Source: Cornus controversa (lineage: Eukaryota > Streptophyta > Magnoliopsida > Cornales > Cornaceae). From it: a DNA stretch of 64,000 nucleotides. A program made the translations under genes and the position numbers. Shown here piece after piece: positions 46,533-58,783 of this stretch. Position 1 is the stretch's first letter, and the number at the start of each line of letters is the position of its first letter. The notes below the pieces were generated by a model, which saw only the letters and a program-made list of their open reading frames with translations, was not told the DNA's origin and did no database searches. The stretch covers positions 43,920,336 through 43,984,335 of the forward strand of contig CM048849.1 in NCBI GenBank assembly GCA_026545225.1. Reading direction: 5' to 3'.

Positions 46533-46740
46533 ATCCTGTGAAGTAGTTCAGCTGGTCAAACATTGGGTTTGCTCTCCAATGGTCACCAGTTCGAGTCTCC
46601 TCAGGGCCACTAGCTTGCCCAATCGTTAATTTTTCAGGGCCTTGTGGGATTAGTCAAGGTACACATAAACTGGTCCAGACAATAGTCGAAGTGCGCGCAA
46701 ACTGGCCAGACATCCACGCTAAATAAATAAATAAATAAAT
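46533..46740 (+). mobile_element. tRNA-derived SINE with long TSD
   Basis: The head carries an A box in TAGTTCAGCTGGT and a B box in AGTTCGAGTCTCC, 35-40 bp apart, as in RNA polymerase III promoters of tRNA-derived SINEs. The tail is (AAAT)n. The flanks are a perfect direct repeat AATTGATTCATGCCTTCA (46515-46532 and 46738-46755; the first three bases may belong to the tail). Copy A of the segmental repeat has a single GATTCATGCCTTCA at about 44714-44727, the empty site. It looks young. Confidence 0.88.
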
Positions 46741-46831
46741 TGATTCATGCCTTCACATAACTATTGAAATTAAACTTAGGTCTAATCCGTGATTTTTCTA
46801 AAATTCAATTTTCAAGTCTCCAAAAAAGGAA

Positions 46832-46964
46832 GGATAATGCTACTCAGGCAGAATTTATAGGCAGAAATTTTTACATCCATTGGATGTATGTGGTGAGTGT
46901 ATGTGGTGGGGCCTGCCACATACATCCAATGGATGTAAAAGTTTCTGCCTGAGTAGCATTACCC
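46832..46964. mobile_element. Mutator-type MITE, copy 2
   Basis: GGATAATGCTACTCAGGCAG at the left and CTGAGTAGCATTACCC at the right, with mirrored CATCCATTGGATGTATGTGG inside. Flanks AAAAAGGAA and AAAAAAGAA agree at 8 of 9 positions. In copy A the corresponding TCTCCAAAAAATGAAAAAAA (about 44791-44810) is uninterrupted. Same family as 14103-14274. Confidence 0.85.
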
Positions 46965-47067
46965 AAAAAAGAAAATTCCCCCTTAATATAAATTTAAGAA
47001 AATTTAGGTTTTCTTTTTCCTTTAAAATTTTAAAAAATAGATCTTTAAGAAAAAAAATGATGTTATA

Positions 47068-47800
47068 ATGACAAAAATGCCCCTTAATATAAATTTAAAA
47101 AAAAACAGATTTTATTTAAAATGATTTTCATTTTAGGTTTTCTTTTCCTTTTTCATTTTTTAAAATGCACCATTAATTTTTTTTTTTCAGAAATAATTTC
47201 TAACACTATGTTGAATGAGTTATTTGTATTAATTTTAATTTCATATTAAGGGATATTTTTGTCATTATAACATCTATTTGCAACAAATTAAATAGTCAGG
47301 GGTTTTATGTCAAATTTTTTTACACGGTTTCGTGCCAAAATTTGAAAGTAGAGGGTTTTTTTTTTAATACAATTTCCCTAATTTTTTTCATTAGAGAATT
47401 ATAATCAAGTGCTGAAAGGTTTTATTTATATGAATTACCAGTTTAAAATAAAAGCAATATGAAAATAAAATTTGTAGAATCATAATCAATTGTGACATTC
47501 CATTTTGCCTTTTCCTTAACATAAGAGTATTTTGGTAATTTCCCACTTTAATTATAGGGGTGATTTTGTAATTTCAATTCTTTAGTATGTTTGGGATCAA
47601 TACAATAGCCTCATCTATCCTTAGCCATGTCAACGGCCATTCATCATCACATTATCATCCATTTGAACAATGAACGGAGACCCTTTACGTTTTATCAAGT
47701 ATACATGATTAATTAACGAATCATATTTAAATTGACAGAGTCTTGAATATTCTTCGTCTCAACACAACATAAGCATGACTAAAACTAACAAAATTGTGAA
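47068..47800. repeat. segmental repeat, copy C
   Basis: Repeats the block series of copies A and B, then runs on into TTTTGGTAATTTCCCACTTT, CTTTAGTATGTTTGGGATC, ATCATCCATTTGAACAATGA and TCTTGAATATTC, which are shared with copy D (48560-49430) and partly with 59760-59830. Confidence 0.7.
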
Positions 47801-48540
47801 AGTAAAGGTAAGATATATCCTGGTTAAATGTGGACCCAAAAGAGGAGGGTTATACATAAATGTTTGTCAATTTGTATATTTTTTTTTATAGTAAGGATTT
47901 TGTGTGCATTGCTTTACAATTTTAATTAATGTATATGCAATGGATTCTAATTTTGTTGTTGCATAACTAAAAACGTAGATCCGTGTTTTAGAAATTCTTT
48001 CTCTAAATAACGAAACCTAAACTTTATATTCAAATTCAAAACAAGCTCTTTATTCATAATCCAACAAGGATGCATGGGGGGAAGAAAATAAGAAAAAGAT
48101 GAGTGATTTTACTATTTTAGAGTCAATTTACAAGCGGAGTTTGTTTACAGATTCAATAAACAAAATTGCAGAACATTGATTTATATTGCTTATATTGTGC
48201 ATGCAAAGTAAATATGGTATAGAAATCTTAGGGTGTGTTTGCTGCCAAATTGGGTACCTAATTCACGGCCATGGCCCGTCATTGTAGGGCCGTTTTTGGG
48301 TTCTACATATATCTGTCAGCAATGCATTAATAAATTATATTTTCAAGACCATTTATCCAATTAAATAGTTGTTAATCATGTTTGTTGTAAAATGAGTTGT
48401 CACTTCTCTAATTTTTCATGGAACAAGAGCAAACTATGTGACCAACTAACACATGTACATCCACTTGTCAATTTTTTCATGGATTAAGTATGACGAAAAA
48501 ACCCATTTCTAGCCATGTTTCTCCTATAAATTGAAGACTT
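47801..48540. other. intergenic DNA, no gene seen
   Basis: No feature recognised in this stretch. Confidence 0.45.
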
Positions 48541-48559
48541 ATCCTCGTTCACGACATAA

Positions 48560-49430
48560 TTGGCAAGTCCAAGCCCACATAATCAATCAAGTGCATAAAA
48601 GTTTTATATTTTTATATGAATTACCTATTTAAAATAAAAAGTTAAAAACTTCAAAAAAAACATATGAAAATAATTTTTTTAGAAACGTAATCAATTGTAA
48701 CACCTCATTTTGCCCCCCCTCCCATTACATCGGAGTATTTTGATAATTTTATACCTTAATTATAAGGGTAGTCAATTGTAACATCTTGTTTTGCCCTTCG
48801 TTTACATAGGAGTATTTTGATAATTTTATACCATAATTATAGGAATAATTTTTTAATTTCATTACTTTAGTATGTATTAGGGATGCACAAAGAATCAGTG
48901 GAATTTGACCGAAATTGTAAGGAACTGTAATTAAATCTAACTGAACCATTCACTACAGTTCCGGTTCCAATTCCAAATTTTAGGAACCGTTTACTACGGT
49001 TTCGATTTCAGTTCCAAGTCAACGAACTGGAACCATTAGAATATATATATATATATATAATAGCTTATAATCTATTGTTATAACTAGAGGTGCATAAGTA
49101 TGAGTGTGTTTCTTGTCAATGTTTTTTTAAAAAAAATAAATTGATAAAGAAACGTTAGAACCGGTACCAGAATCGTAAAGAATCGAAACCGAACTCAATG
49201 GTTCCTATTCCAAAATTAAGGAATCGTTGAGAACGGTTTTGGTTCCGGTTCCGGTTAGAAATCATAAAGAACCGAACTGTGTGCACTCCTAGTATGTATG
49301 TGATGAATATTAGCATGTCAATAACCATTGATCATCACGATCACAAATATCATCCATTTGAACTTTGAACAAATCGTTAAAGCGTGATCAAAGTATACTA
49401 ATACATGATTAATGGCTGATATTTGATAAA
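48560..49430. repeat. segmental repeat, copy D, with 81-bp internal duplication
   Basis: Shares ATATGAATTACC, TCATTTTGCC, GTATTTTGATAATTT and ATCATCCATTTGAAC with copy C. An 81-bp unit starting TCAATTGTAA is tandemly duplicated at 48691 and 48772. Interrupted by the hAT-like element at 48878-49291. Confidence 0.7.
48878..49291. mobile_element. hAT-like MITE with perfect 8-bp TSD
   Basis: Starts TAGGGATGCACAAAGAATC and ends GTGTGCACTCCTA. The flanking GTATGTAT is identical on both sides (48870-48877 and 49292-49299). Inside are GAACCG / CGGTTC motifs in both arms, like the element at 7521-8160. In copy C the matching site (CTTTAGTATGTTTGGG, about 47582-47597) is uninterrupted. Confidence 0.88.
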
Positions 49431-49849
49431 AGTATAGCATATATTGCAATTACCACATCCTTTCATAAATAGATAGTGAATAAAACATACTTGATCATCT
49501 GATCATTAAGAAAATTGTTCAATCAACAAGATTGGTCCGTCCAGCCAATTTTTTTGTTTGGTTGGAAGGAAAGTGATGAGAGTTTTTTTATATTTTTCTT
49601 ACCAAAATATACGTATGAGAGAATTTCACTAGGATTTAATAAGTGATTTTGTAAGTTATTAAAAGTTAAAATTAGTATTACATATTTGTAGGGTAACTTT
49701 TCTTTCTTTCCATCCACTTTTTCTGTCCAATTTTGGACGAATTAAAAAAATTTCAAAAACATGGGTTAGGAGAGGTCTAAGAAGCATGGATGTAAATACG
49801 GGACACGAGTACGATACGATATGGGTACGGTGATACAACAAATCTAAAA

Positions 49850-50510
49850 AAGAATAGAGTATGAGGAAACCTCCATTAATGAAGTGAAGTTCTTTTGTTC
49901 ATTAATTGATTCTCATGTGTATGCTTTAAAACCTTATGATTTTCGTTTTTTGTGATTAATTATTTTATAATTCTTTCACCATCTATATTATGTATATGTG
50001 GTAGTTAAAAAGTATTATAATTAATCTAAGCTTTGGTTTGTATTTCTTAAAAGTGATAATCTTTGATCTTATGTTTTTCATTAAATTGAATTCATAAGAT
50101 GATTAGAATTTTACACTAGTGAAGCGAAGGAAAATCTACCTTTTTAATATATTTTTCATAGTACTTTATTGTTAAATATTAAGTAAGCAATATATTGATT
50201 TCTTTATTGCTACTCTAAATTTGGGGATTAATAAATAAATATTAGAAGTTTCATGGATTTAATGGTGGTGGAATCTGAAACCTTAGTTATTTTCTCTATT
50301 TGACTTCAATTGTGTTATTTTATTTGCATGTTATTTTAATCTCTTTCAAGTCAACCAACTTTTGTTTAAACTAGATTAGTTTTAAATTAATTTGAATTTG
50401 TATTAGTTTTTCTTCTCAAAGCATTCCCTTGGGTTCAACCTCGTTCTTGCCGATCTATACTTCAATAGATTCGTATACTTGCGAGTTATTTTACACTTTT
50501 AAAACAACAT
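49850..50510 (+). repeat. possible fragment of an LTR
   Basis: The stretch CCCTTGGGTTCAACCTCGTT and then ATACTTGCGAGTTATTTTAC near 50425-50495 resembles the R-U5 part of LTRs of plant Gypsy-type elements. No coding part adjoins it. Fossil; family uncertain. Confidence 0.3.
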
Positions 50511-50862
50511 CAACAATATAAAAATAACAAATTATACTTTTATATATACAAAAAATAGAGTTATTAACATTTTTTTTATAAAATATTATGATTAACAAAT
50601 AAAATAAGAGTTAAGTATCATATTGTATAATTTGTATGGATAAATTTTGTACTAAATTATGATATATCTCAACACTTCATTTTTAAATAAATTTAAACTT
50701 TTATTAACAATTATCCTATGATATTATTGCTGAAAAAAATAATATTTTAATGTTTAAAACTTGTTAGAAATGTGTTCTAAAATATTTGAGAAATATTGGA
50801 TACATGGTCGAAGTATCTAAGAAGTCGGATACGTATTAGAAATAAAAAATATATTTTAAAAT

Positions 50863-51199
50863 GGGAGGCGATACCCATTTTAGACAATTGCACTCCACTT
50901 GTTTTTTCTTTTAAAGGAAATGTCAAAGGTTCATAAACTAATTAATACATCATCCATTATTTTATATTATCACAAATACCCTTTATACTATAAACTAAAA
51001 CTTTTTTTTCCTTCTTTACTTCCTTTACTACTTTTTTTTTATTCCGTCAAAAGATATAACTTTATCCGAAGTTTTTTTTTTCGGTCATGTCAAAAGGGAT
51101 AATTTATTCAACAAATATAAATTTTTTTGAGTCCTTTCGAAAGAGATAATTTATTCAATAGAGATAATTTATTCAATAAAAATAATTTTTTTTTATCCT
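50863..51199 (+). mobile_element. T-rich GGGAGG-ended element, copy 3 (truncated)
   Basis: Begins GGGAGGCGATACCCATTTT and follows the element at 14425 through ATTGCACTCCACTTG, AACTAATTAATACATCATC and several AGATAATTTATTCAA units. It stops where the partial LTR begins at about 51200; its right half and right terminus are not found beyond the LTR element. Confidence 0.7.
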
Positions 51200-51512
51200 C
51201 TACAAAAATCAAAAGTACCGAACAAAGTTGGACCGGTCCTAAAAATTGGGGACCAGTCCTATTTTGAAAATTCCTAATTTTTCCAAAAACCCAAGTTTTT
51301 TAAAATAGGCTCGGAAATATAAAGTGCAATATGTCCTCACCATACTTACCTATACTATATGATGTTCTTACCGATTGAACTGTGTCCATGCACTTGATTT
51401 TCAGCTCGAAGACATTTGATGATCAATAACAGAAAGGAAGATAGAAAATTAAAACTCGATCAATCCAGTTTTGATCACCGAAATATGCCAATTTTCAAAA
51501 TTATATCTCACA
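51200..51512 (-). repeat. partial 3' LTR
   Basis: Matches 57630-57943 base for base apart from scattered substitutions. Retains the LTR start (TGTGAG on the - strand) beside the polypurine tract. The remaining 0.9 kb of the LTR is absent. Confidence 0.8.
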
Positions 51513-54500
51513 ATCTCCCTATTTGGCAATTTTGTGACAAAATCACCTAAACAATTATAATCTAACCCATTGGAAAAATTAAATTACAATGTCGCCTAAA
51601 AATACATAGAAATAACGAGCTGATCCAATGAAGTTTCACTTGTGTGTTGAAGACTATTAGAAGAAGAAACACATGTACCTGCACATCTCTTAAACAATAA
51701 AACTTATGAAAAGCTTAATAAAGACATATAACCAAAAATGTTTAATGATCCCCCTTAATCTCCCCATTAAACAGAAATATATGATAAATACATTATCTCC
51801 CCCTTTTGTAACAAATTTACAAAGAAAGACATATTGACATATATAAAAAAATAAGAAATGAAGCACAAAGAGAGAATAAGACAATAATGGAGAAAAAATA
51901 ATCATCATCACTGATCAAATAAATATCTAAAACATAACCGTAATATCATTCAATGGAATAAACATAACATAGTAAAAATAAATCATCTAGACATCAGGAG
52001 TAAAGAAGTCAAATCTAGTCTAGAACAAAAATATCAAGACCTAAGGTCTAAGTCTAATCATCATCTGCATCATCAGCAGCCTTATCAAATACAACAGGGT
52101 CAAGCTTATCTATCTTAGCATGCAATCTGTTAAACCTTTGTTTAATGAACCTCAGAACTTGGTTCATCTGACTTGCTGTCACTGGAGTGTCAGTCACAAG
52201 AAGTTAGAAGACTCCTCGACCTGCAGACACAGTCTGTCCAGCTCCTTGACTGAGCTCATAGGCCTTCCTATCCTTCTCCTTCTTATTTACTAAACGAGTA
52301 ATAGAAGTAACATCAATTACTCATTTCGGCCTCTCAACATCTGTTCCATCAAGAATAGGAACCTTAGCACCTCTCAGAATAGCCATCACTATCTGTGAAA
52401 AAGGTAAAGCCGATGATGACCTAGAGTGCCGAGTAGCTAGAATCATAATACGCATAATTATTGTAGAAAGGTTGATGGGATCCTCCCAAACAATGTGGTA
52501 TAGACTCTTGATCAAATTACCCTTGTGGTCATGAGGATCAAGATTGTATAAGACCACCAAATTCAATGCTGAAACATTATTTGATGTAAAGTGAAGGCAA
52601 CTTATCAATGAGCCTCGGGGCTTCCGGTATGCACAACTCCCTAATCATGTCATCCATGGTAGGTCGATTTTGATCTTCCACTTGGTATGGCAAGACAATG
52701 TCATCCACAATCTCTGCAACACCCAAAATATTGGCAATGGTAGCTTTAGTAACCTCAATTCGAGCACCATAACATTTAGTTACAAAAGTTAAGTCGTCCA
52801 AGTTTGATGGATGGTATTGTCATAAAAATATCGTACCATGTCCGGCTTGACAATCTCCCTAAGATCACATAATGATTCCCAACCATTATCCTCAAAATAT
52901 TTTACAAACTCCAACTCCCATTCTTGTTTAATTGCCACAAGATTGATTTTTCATTCAATTCTTATTGCCCGGCAACCAATGATGTTAATAAAGTTATTAT
53001 AGTTGAAGTCATCCTTAAACATGTTTTTAGTGAAGACAATGCGGTTATCAGCACTAGTTGATGCCTCATTACGTCCCCTCTTGCGTGCCATGAGCACCAC
53101 GACAAAAGGAACCAAAAATAATGTCAAGAGTTCCATTTGGAAATTTTGTCGAACACCTAGTATGCGCCACTTTAAACCTCAAGTTATAATGAGCTAGGTT
53201 TGATCAAATCTCCACAAATATCAACAACAATCAACCCAATCCTCTAAAACATCAATCCCAAACTCCAAATATCAAGTAATCACAAAAATTATAGAGAAGA
53301 AGAGAATGTATGTGAGTTGAATGTTTTAAGAGAGTTTTAAAGTCTAAGAGAGATTGACCGAGAGTGTGTGTGCGCGCATGTATGAGGGAAGTGTTTAAGC
53401 AAAAACACGCACGCACAGAATTGCCAAAATCTGGGCATTCGCTAATTACGACTAGTCCTATTATTTGGGGAACGATCCAACATATTTCAGTTTCTAAGAA
53501 CCTGCAGAAGTGCGACCGGTGCTCAATTTTGGAGACCGGTCCCACTTTGTGAATTTTGAAAATTTACATAATGGACCTCAATTAATCAAAAACATATCAA
53601 TCAAACAAAACACACACAAAAAAACAAAAAATAAAAACAATATTTTTGGATTTTTGATTTTTTTTTAAAATAATAAAATATAATCTCTTGAGAACAATCA
53701 AAACAGATTTTCCAGAGATTAAAATGAGTCCTAACATTTCTGAAAAATTTCAACACATTTATAAATGTAGAATTTTAAAACTCATAATTTATCAATAAAA
53801 TTCATCCTCAACTACATGATCATGGCACAACTTCTAATATACAAATATTTATAAAAATTTAAAAATTCAACTAATAAATCTATGTGTGTGTGTGCAATCC
53901 AACTTCATAAAAAATTAATCAAATTTTTTTAATTTATTTTCTAAAACGATGATAAACAAATATAACTACACATGATTAAATATTGATTTTCATTTTTTTT
54001 ATTTCTAAGATGGTGGCTTTCACGTTTACGGACAACCAGCTATTTTCTCAAAACAACTTCTTTTTAAAGATATTTTATTGGAGATTTATGTCATAGTGGT
54101 AACTTCGAACAAATTCTAAATGTAGCATTTTCCTTTTGTCTTAAATTTTCAGCAATTCATTTTTTTATTTTATTTTCATGCTGAATCAAAATAGAATCTT
54201 TTCTTTTCATTTTTTTCATTAATCATTTAAGCCTTCAATACTACTCATGACTAGTGCACAAATTGTATGGACCCAAAAAATTCGCCACTAAAAAGATATA
54301 AATACAGCACATTAGACATCAATGCTTAGATTATAAAATCAAGTACTTCATTCATTGACAAACTAAGTGTTCCAATCATGCATTCACAAATCAAAGTAAA
54401 ATTGAAAAGAAATACAAAGAATTTATATTATTTTTTAGAAAAATATGGTTCTCATAATCTCATATGATTATTACAAAAAAATAAACAAAACATATCCTAC

Positions 54501-56740
54501 ACTAAAAGATATGGTCCAATGGAAAACAAATAATGAACATAAGCTCAGTCCTGACCATAATAGTCCTAATGACCTCATTGGGGGTTTTGCACCCATAAAC
54601 CTATTAGGAATAAATCACATAGTATCAATAGGCACAAACTTCTCCAAATATTTTTTTTCATCCAGATTGTCTTAACATGTAATCTCTCAGGAAAGTATTG
54701 TGGAGAAATAAAAACATCATTTTTCTTATTTGAATTCTTTTTAACTTGAGAATTTTTGGGTTTGTTTCAATAATGTGACTTTTTAGCATAAACCCTATTC
54801 TTATCAAAAGAATTAAGCAAATCAAAATCAAAATTAGAATATTTTATTTTCTTATAGAAATAGTGTTAACTATTTCCATTCTTACCACAAAAAGTACAAT
54901 GAAACACACTGGACACAACTTTAGCGTGTAAAGACTCAACTTGAGACATAGAATTGGGTTCAGGCACATTTAATTTCTTGGGTTTAACAAAAACAATTTT
55001 TTCTTTGGATGATGACCCAACAAAACCTAATCCAGTCTTATCTCCTACAAGCTTACCAACATTAATCATGTTATCAAGTTTAATCTGCTCTTAAGTAAAA
55101 ACAATTAATTTCTCTTGTGAATTTTTCAATTCAAGCTCAAAAATATTAATTCTAGTAACAAAAGCATCTTTGACAGAGATAACTTGACTTACCTCACTTT
55201 CGAGAAATTTGACCTTACTTTAAAGATTGAGAATTTCAGTTTTGTTTTCTTCAATCTTCTTCTAGGTCTTCTCAGTTTCTTCCATCAGCGATTCTTTTTC
55301 ACTTTCCACCTTATCCAATTGTTTGGTTTGCTTTTTGTAAGCTTTCTTAACTTTGACAGTTTTTGTAAACAACTCTTTAAAAGCTTTGGACAAATCTTCC
55401 TTGTTGGTTATTCTTTTCCTTTATCTTCAAAATCATTAGACCCAACTTGGGTTAGAGTTGTAAACTTCTCTACTTCACCTACATCAGAAGGAGGATTATT
55501 AGTAGTAACATCATTCCATAAAGCTACAAAATCAGAAACATCATTTTCAACAGAAGAATCATTATCAGAGTTAGAAGACTCTAACTTAGAAATAATAGCT
55601 TTCATATCAACCTTTGAAGTTTTTTTTGCACTAAATCTATTTTTCTTAGGACTTGGACATTGAGTAAATGTATGACTTTACCACCACAAGTCCAGCAAGT
55701 TATCTCAGAATCCTTAGATTCCTCAACCTCTTTCTCTTTTCTCTCCTTACTTTTGAATGATGAGCTTTGATTCTGGAATTTAGAAGGGTTTCCTTTTTTA
55801 AGATTTCTATCTTGTTCATATTTGAGGATCTTCCTAAATTTCCTAAAAAGGAGTATAACATCATTATTTGAATCATATTCAAAACTTTCGATATTTTCAA
55901 CTTTAGATTTTTTAAGAATTTAAAGTATTTGACGAAATTGAAGACTTAAAAGTCTTTGAAGATTTTCAAGCCAAATTTTTTATTTTTTGAAGTTTTAGAT
56001 ATTTCATCTCAAAAGTTTGAATTGATCCAAGTAATTCTGCCACCTCTATTGTATCAATATCTCTGCTCTCATCTAAGGCTTCCAACTTAGCATGGAACAC
56101 ATCAAGTAACGATCTCATGATTTTTTTTTATAATTTGAAAAGAATGAATTTTCTCACCAAGGTTAGCATTACTTTGAACAATATCATTAAGTCTAAAATA
56201 AAAATTAGAAAATATCTCATCTTCATCTATTCTAATTGTTTCAAATTTAGTGGCAAGTATTTGTAACTTAGATTTTTTTACCTTGGTGGTACCCTCATGT
56301 GTTACCTGTAAAATATCCCATACTTCTTTCGAAGTGGAACAAGCAGAAATTCTTGCAAATTTAGAAGGAACAACATAATTAAATATAGCATATAAACCCT
56401 TATTGTTATGATTAACATCATCATGCTCAGCATTATACCATGTTGCTTATCATTATCTACAATTACAGTTGCATCACCAGTACTAGTGGTAGTGGTAGGA
56501 ATTGTGTAGTCATTCTCAACAGTTATCCAAATCCTCTCACCTTCAGATTTAAGAAAATCTTTCTTGCAAGACTTCCTGAAAGTATAATTTGAACCATTAA
56601 ACAAAGAAGTTCGCTGAACTGATCCACCCTCTTTCATATTAGATTCCATGAAAATTTTTGAAAACAAAAATAAATTTTGATTTTAAAAATACTTCGTAAG
56701 GAACTAATCACAAATTAGAGAACATTGCTCTGATACCAAT

Positions 56741-57943
56741 TGTGAGTTGCGTAGTGCGAAAGTGGTTGCAAAAGTAATTTAAAACTTAGAGGGGGGTGAA
56801 TAGGTTAACTTACCCGTTTGCTTAATTTTTCAAATTGATTTGATTTTAGGTCCAATTACCAATTTGCCAAACTCATAAATCAAGTAAATAACTTAAAGAA
56901 CAAGTAAAGTAAAGAATGCACCGGATATACGTGAAAATTTCATATTGAAAAAAAAATTACAGGAGAGGTGGAAAGCCTCAGGAAACCAATCCACTATAAT
57001 GAAGCAAAGTACAGCAGACTTTGTCTCAGACTCATACCCCTCTTCACTTTGTCAAGAATCTTATACAGAACACCTCAGGCTTATAATTGCGACTTCAGGT
57101 CTAACTACTGCAAACTTTCGACTAACGTCATGATCCTTACAGAAAGGTTGCTAGAAGAACAAAAGTACTCAGCAAGTATTCCGTTCCCTTCATAGTGCAA
57201 TCTAGTTCACCTTTCTTCTTCAGCAAGTAAGAGAATCACCACGAATCCAATGTTCTAATAAGCAAATAATTTGAAGTAGTCTCTGAACAGCTGGTCAGTA
57301 GTAGAACACCATCCTAAATATCACTCGTGAATAATAGATGTGTGTTCTCAAAATATAGAAAAATATTTTGCCTTAATTATATTGTATAAAATTTCTCTCT
57401 CTAAAAATATTTATTCTCAAGGCTTGTTTATAGACAAAACATAGATACATATATATAGGCAAGAGAGTCATAATTTCACTTGGAAAAGAAGTTAAATATC
57501 AATATAGAACTCTTCTAGAAGTTTCAAACCCAATAGAAATCAGAATTTTCGTCAAAGTTAATTTCCTATTTAGAACAGGCTAAATAGGACCGATACCCAA
57601 AAAGTAAGACTGGTGAGACTTTGTAAAAACCTACAGAAACCAAAAGTACTGAACAAAATTGGACCGGTCCTAAAAATTGGGGACTGGTCCTATTTTGAAA
57701 ATTCTTAATTTTTCCAGAAACCCTAGTTTTTCAACATAGGCTCGAAAATATAAAGTGCAATGTGTTCTCACCATACTTACCTGTACTATATGATATTCTT
57801 ACCGATTGAACTGTATCCATACACTTGAGTATCAGCTCGAAGACGTTTGATGATCGATTACAGAAAGGAAGATCGAAAATTACAACTCAGTCAATCCAGT
57901 TTTGATCACCAAAATATGCCAATTTACAAAATTATATCTCACA
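56741..57943 (-). repeat. 5' LTR, full length
   Basis: Bounded by TGTGAGTTGC at 56741 and ATATCTCACA at 57943, next to the tRNA primer site. Length 1203 bp. Confidence 0.8.
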
Positions 57944-58167
57944 CATATCATTTCCCACTACATTTGTGAATGAAGTTCAACTAACTTCTAAAAATATATG
58001 ATTTTGACATGGATGTTATCTTAAAATCACTTCGGAGGGAAATAATTTTGGTACTGTGCTTTATGTTTTCTAAATTTTAAAATATCTTGTTGAAAATTAG
58101 GTCATGCCAACTAACTAAGTGATGTTCGGTACTGCATATCTAGTTGTTTGTGTTCATTTTATTCTTT

Positions 58168-58659
58168 CGCAAAAGTGCATCTAAACACTCCTCAAATTAT
58201 TAATTTGTTGTAAAATTCACTATTCAATTATCAATTGTTGCAATTAACACCTTTAATTTTTAAAAGTGCTCACATTGCACTCTTGAAGTTGATGCCGAAT
58301 AAGTTTGACCGTTAAGTGAGGCGTATGAACTGCACGTGACATCAAAAAAATTGTTTAATTACCTAAATACCCTCCATTAATCAAAGGACTTGTAACTCAA
58401 TGGTATAACACCCACATCCTCAATTAGAAGATAAAAAAGTGTTCGTCTCCGAACTAGAAAAAAAAAACCCTTCGTAAGAAGAAAAATGATTTAGTTAATG
58501 AAACAAGTTTTGCTTTTATGGTCAAATTTGACGGAGGTCAACTTCAGCGGTGCAATGTGAACCCTTTTAAAAGTTGAAAGGTGCTAATTGCAACAATTAA
58601 TTTAAGGAATACATTTTATAACAAGTCAATGATTGAGAGGTGTTTAATACACTTTTGCC
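58168..58659. mobile_element. Mutator-type MITE with 150-bp arms and 9-bp TSD
   Basis: Arms of about 150 bp: CGCAAAAGTGCATCTAAACA...TGTTGCAATTAACACCTTTA...CTCACATTGCACTCTTGAAG and the mirrored set ending ACACTTTTGCC. The 9-bp duplication TTATTCTTT is identical on both sides (58159-58167 and 58660-58668). The related site in copy F (about 61695-61712) has no insertion. A SINE lies in the loop. Confidence 0.85.
58380..58475 (+). mobile_element. tRNA-derived SINE nested in the MITE
   Basis: A box in GTAACTCAATGGTATAACA and a B-box-like GTGTTCGTCTCCGAA about 45 bp downstream, followed by AACTAGAAAAAAAAAA. This head is typical of plant tRNA-derived SINEs. It sits in the loop between the two MITE arms, so it inserted later or was carried along. 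No target duplication is clear. Confidence 0.6.
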
Positions 58660-58735
58660 TTATTCTTTTTCAGTATTTTATTTCAATCCGAACGTATATG
58701 TCATATAAGAAAAACTTTGTGTATTTATTTTTTAT

Positions 58736-58737
<2 letters not shown>

Positions 58738-58781
<44 letters not shown>
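58738..58781. repeat. (TA)n microsatellite
   Basis: About 22 TA dinucleotides, at the position where copy F has a (GT)n(TA)n run (61800-61829). The repeat type thus changed after the duplication. Confidence 0.85.

Positions 58782-58783
<2 letters not shown>

Larger units (their letters stand above)
46020..46990. repeat. segmental repeat, copy B
   Basis: Paralogue of copy A with the same block order. It lacks about 60 bp around the poly-T centre of copy A and contains two insertions that copy A lacks: a SINE (46533-46737) and a MITE (46832-46964). Confidence 0.8.
51200..57943 (-). mobile_element. copia-type LTR retrotransposon fossil, broken
   Basis: On the - strand, from right to left: 5' LTR 56741-57943 (1.2 kb, TGTGAG...CTCACA ends), a primer site complementary to initiator tRNA-Met at 56726-56740 (TGGTATCAGAG type), a gag-like region at about 56650-54870 including a C-x2-C zinc-knuckle start, a second region at about 53110-52320 resembling the plant transposon protein domain found in large LTR elements, a polypurine tract at 51513-51524, and a 3' LTR of which only 313 bp (51200-51512) remains. 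I see no protease, integrase or reverse transcriptase. The LTR carries a GGGGGGTGAATAGG motif I associate with SIRE/Maximus-type copia. It is clearly dead, with many interruptions. By hand the shared LTR part differs at about 9 percent of sites, which suggests a few million years or more depending on the host rate. Confidence 0.75.

Noticed and set aside
46540-46600. tRNA gene
   Set aside because: Both internal promoter boxes are present but no acceptor stem can be formed, and the block has a SINE tail and flanking repeats.
55184-55663. 159-codon + strand frame
   Set aside because: Antisense to the gag-like region of the LTR fossil; rich in F, L and S as expected of a shadow.
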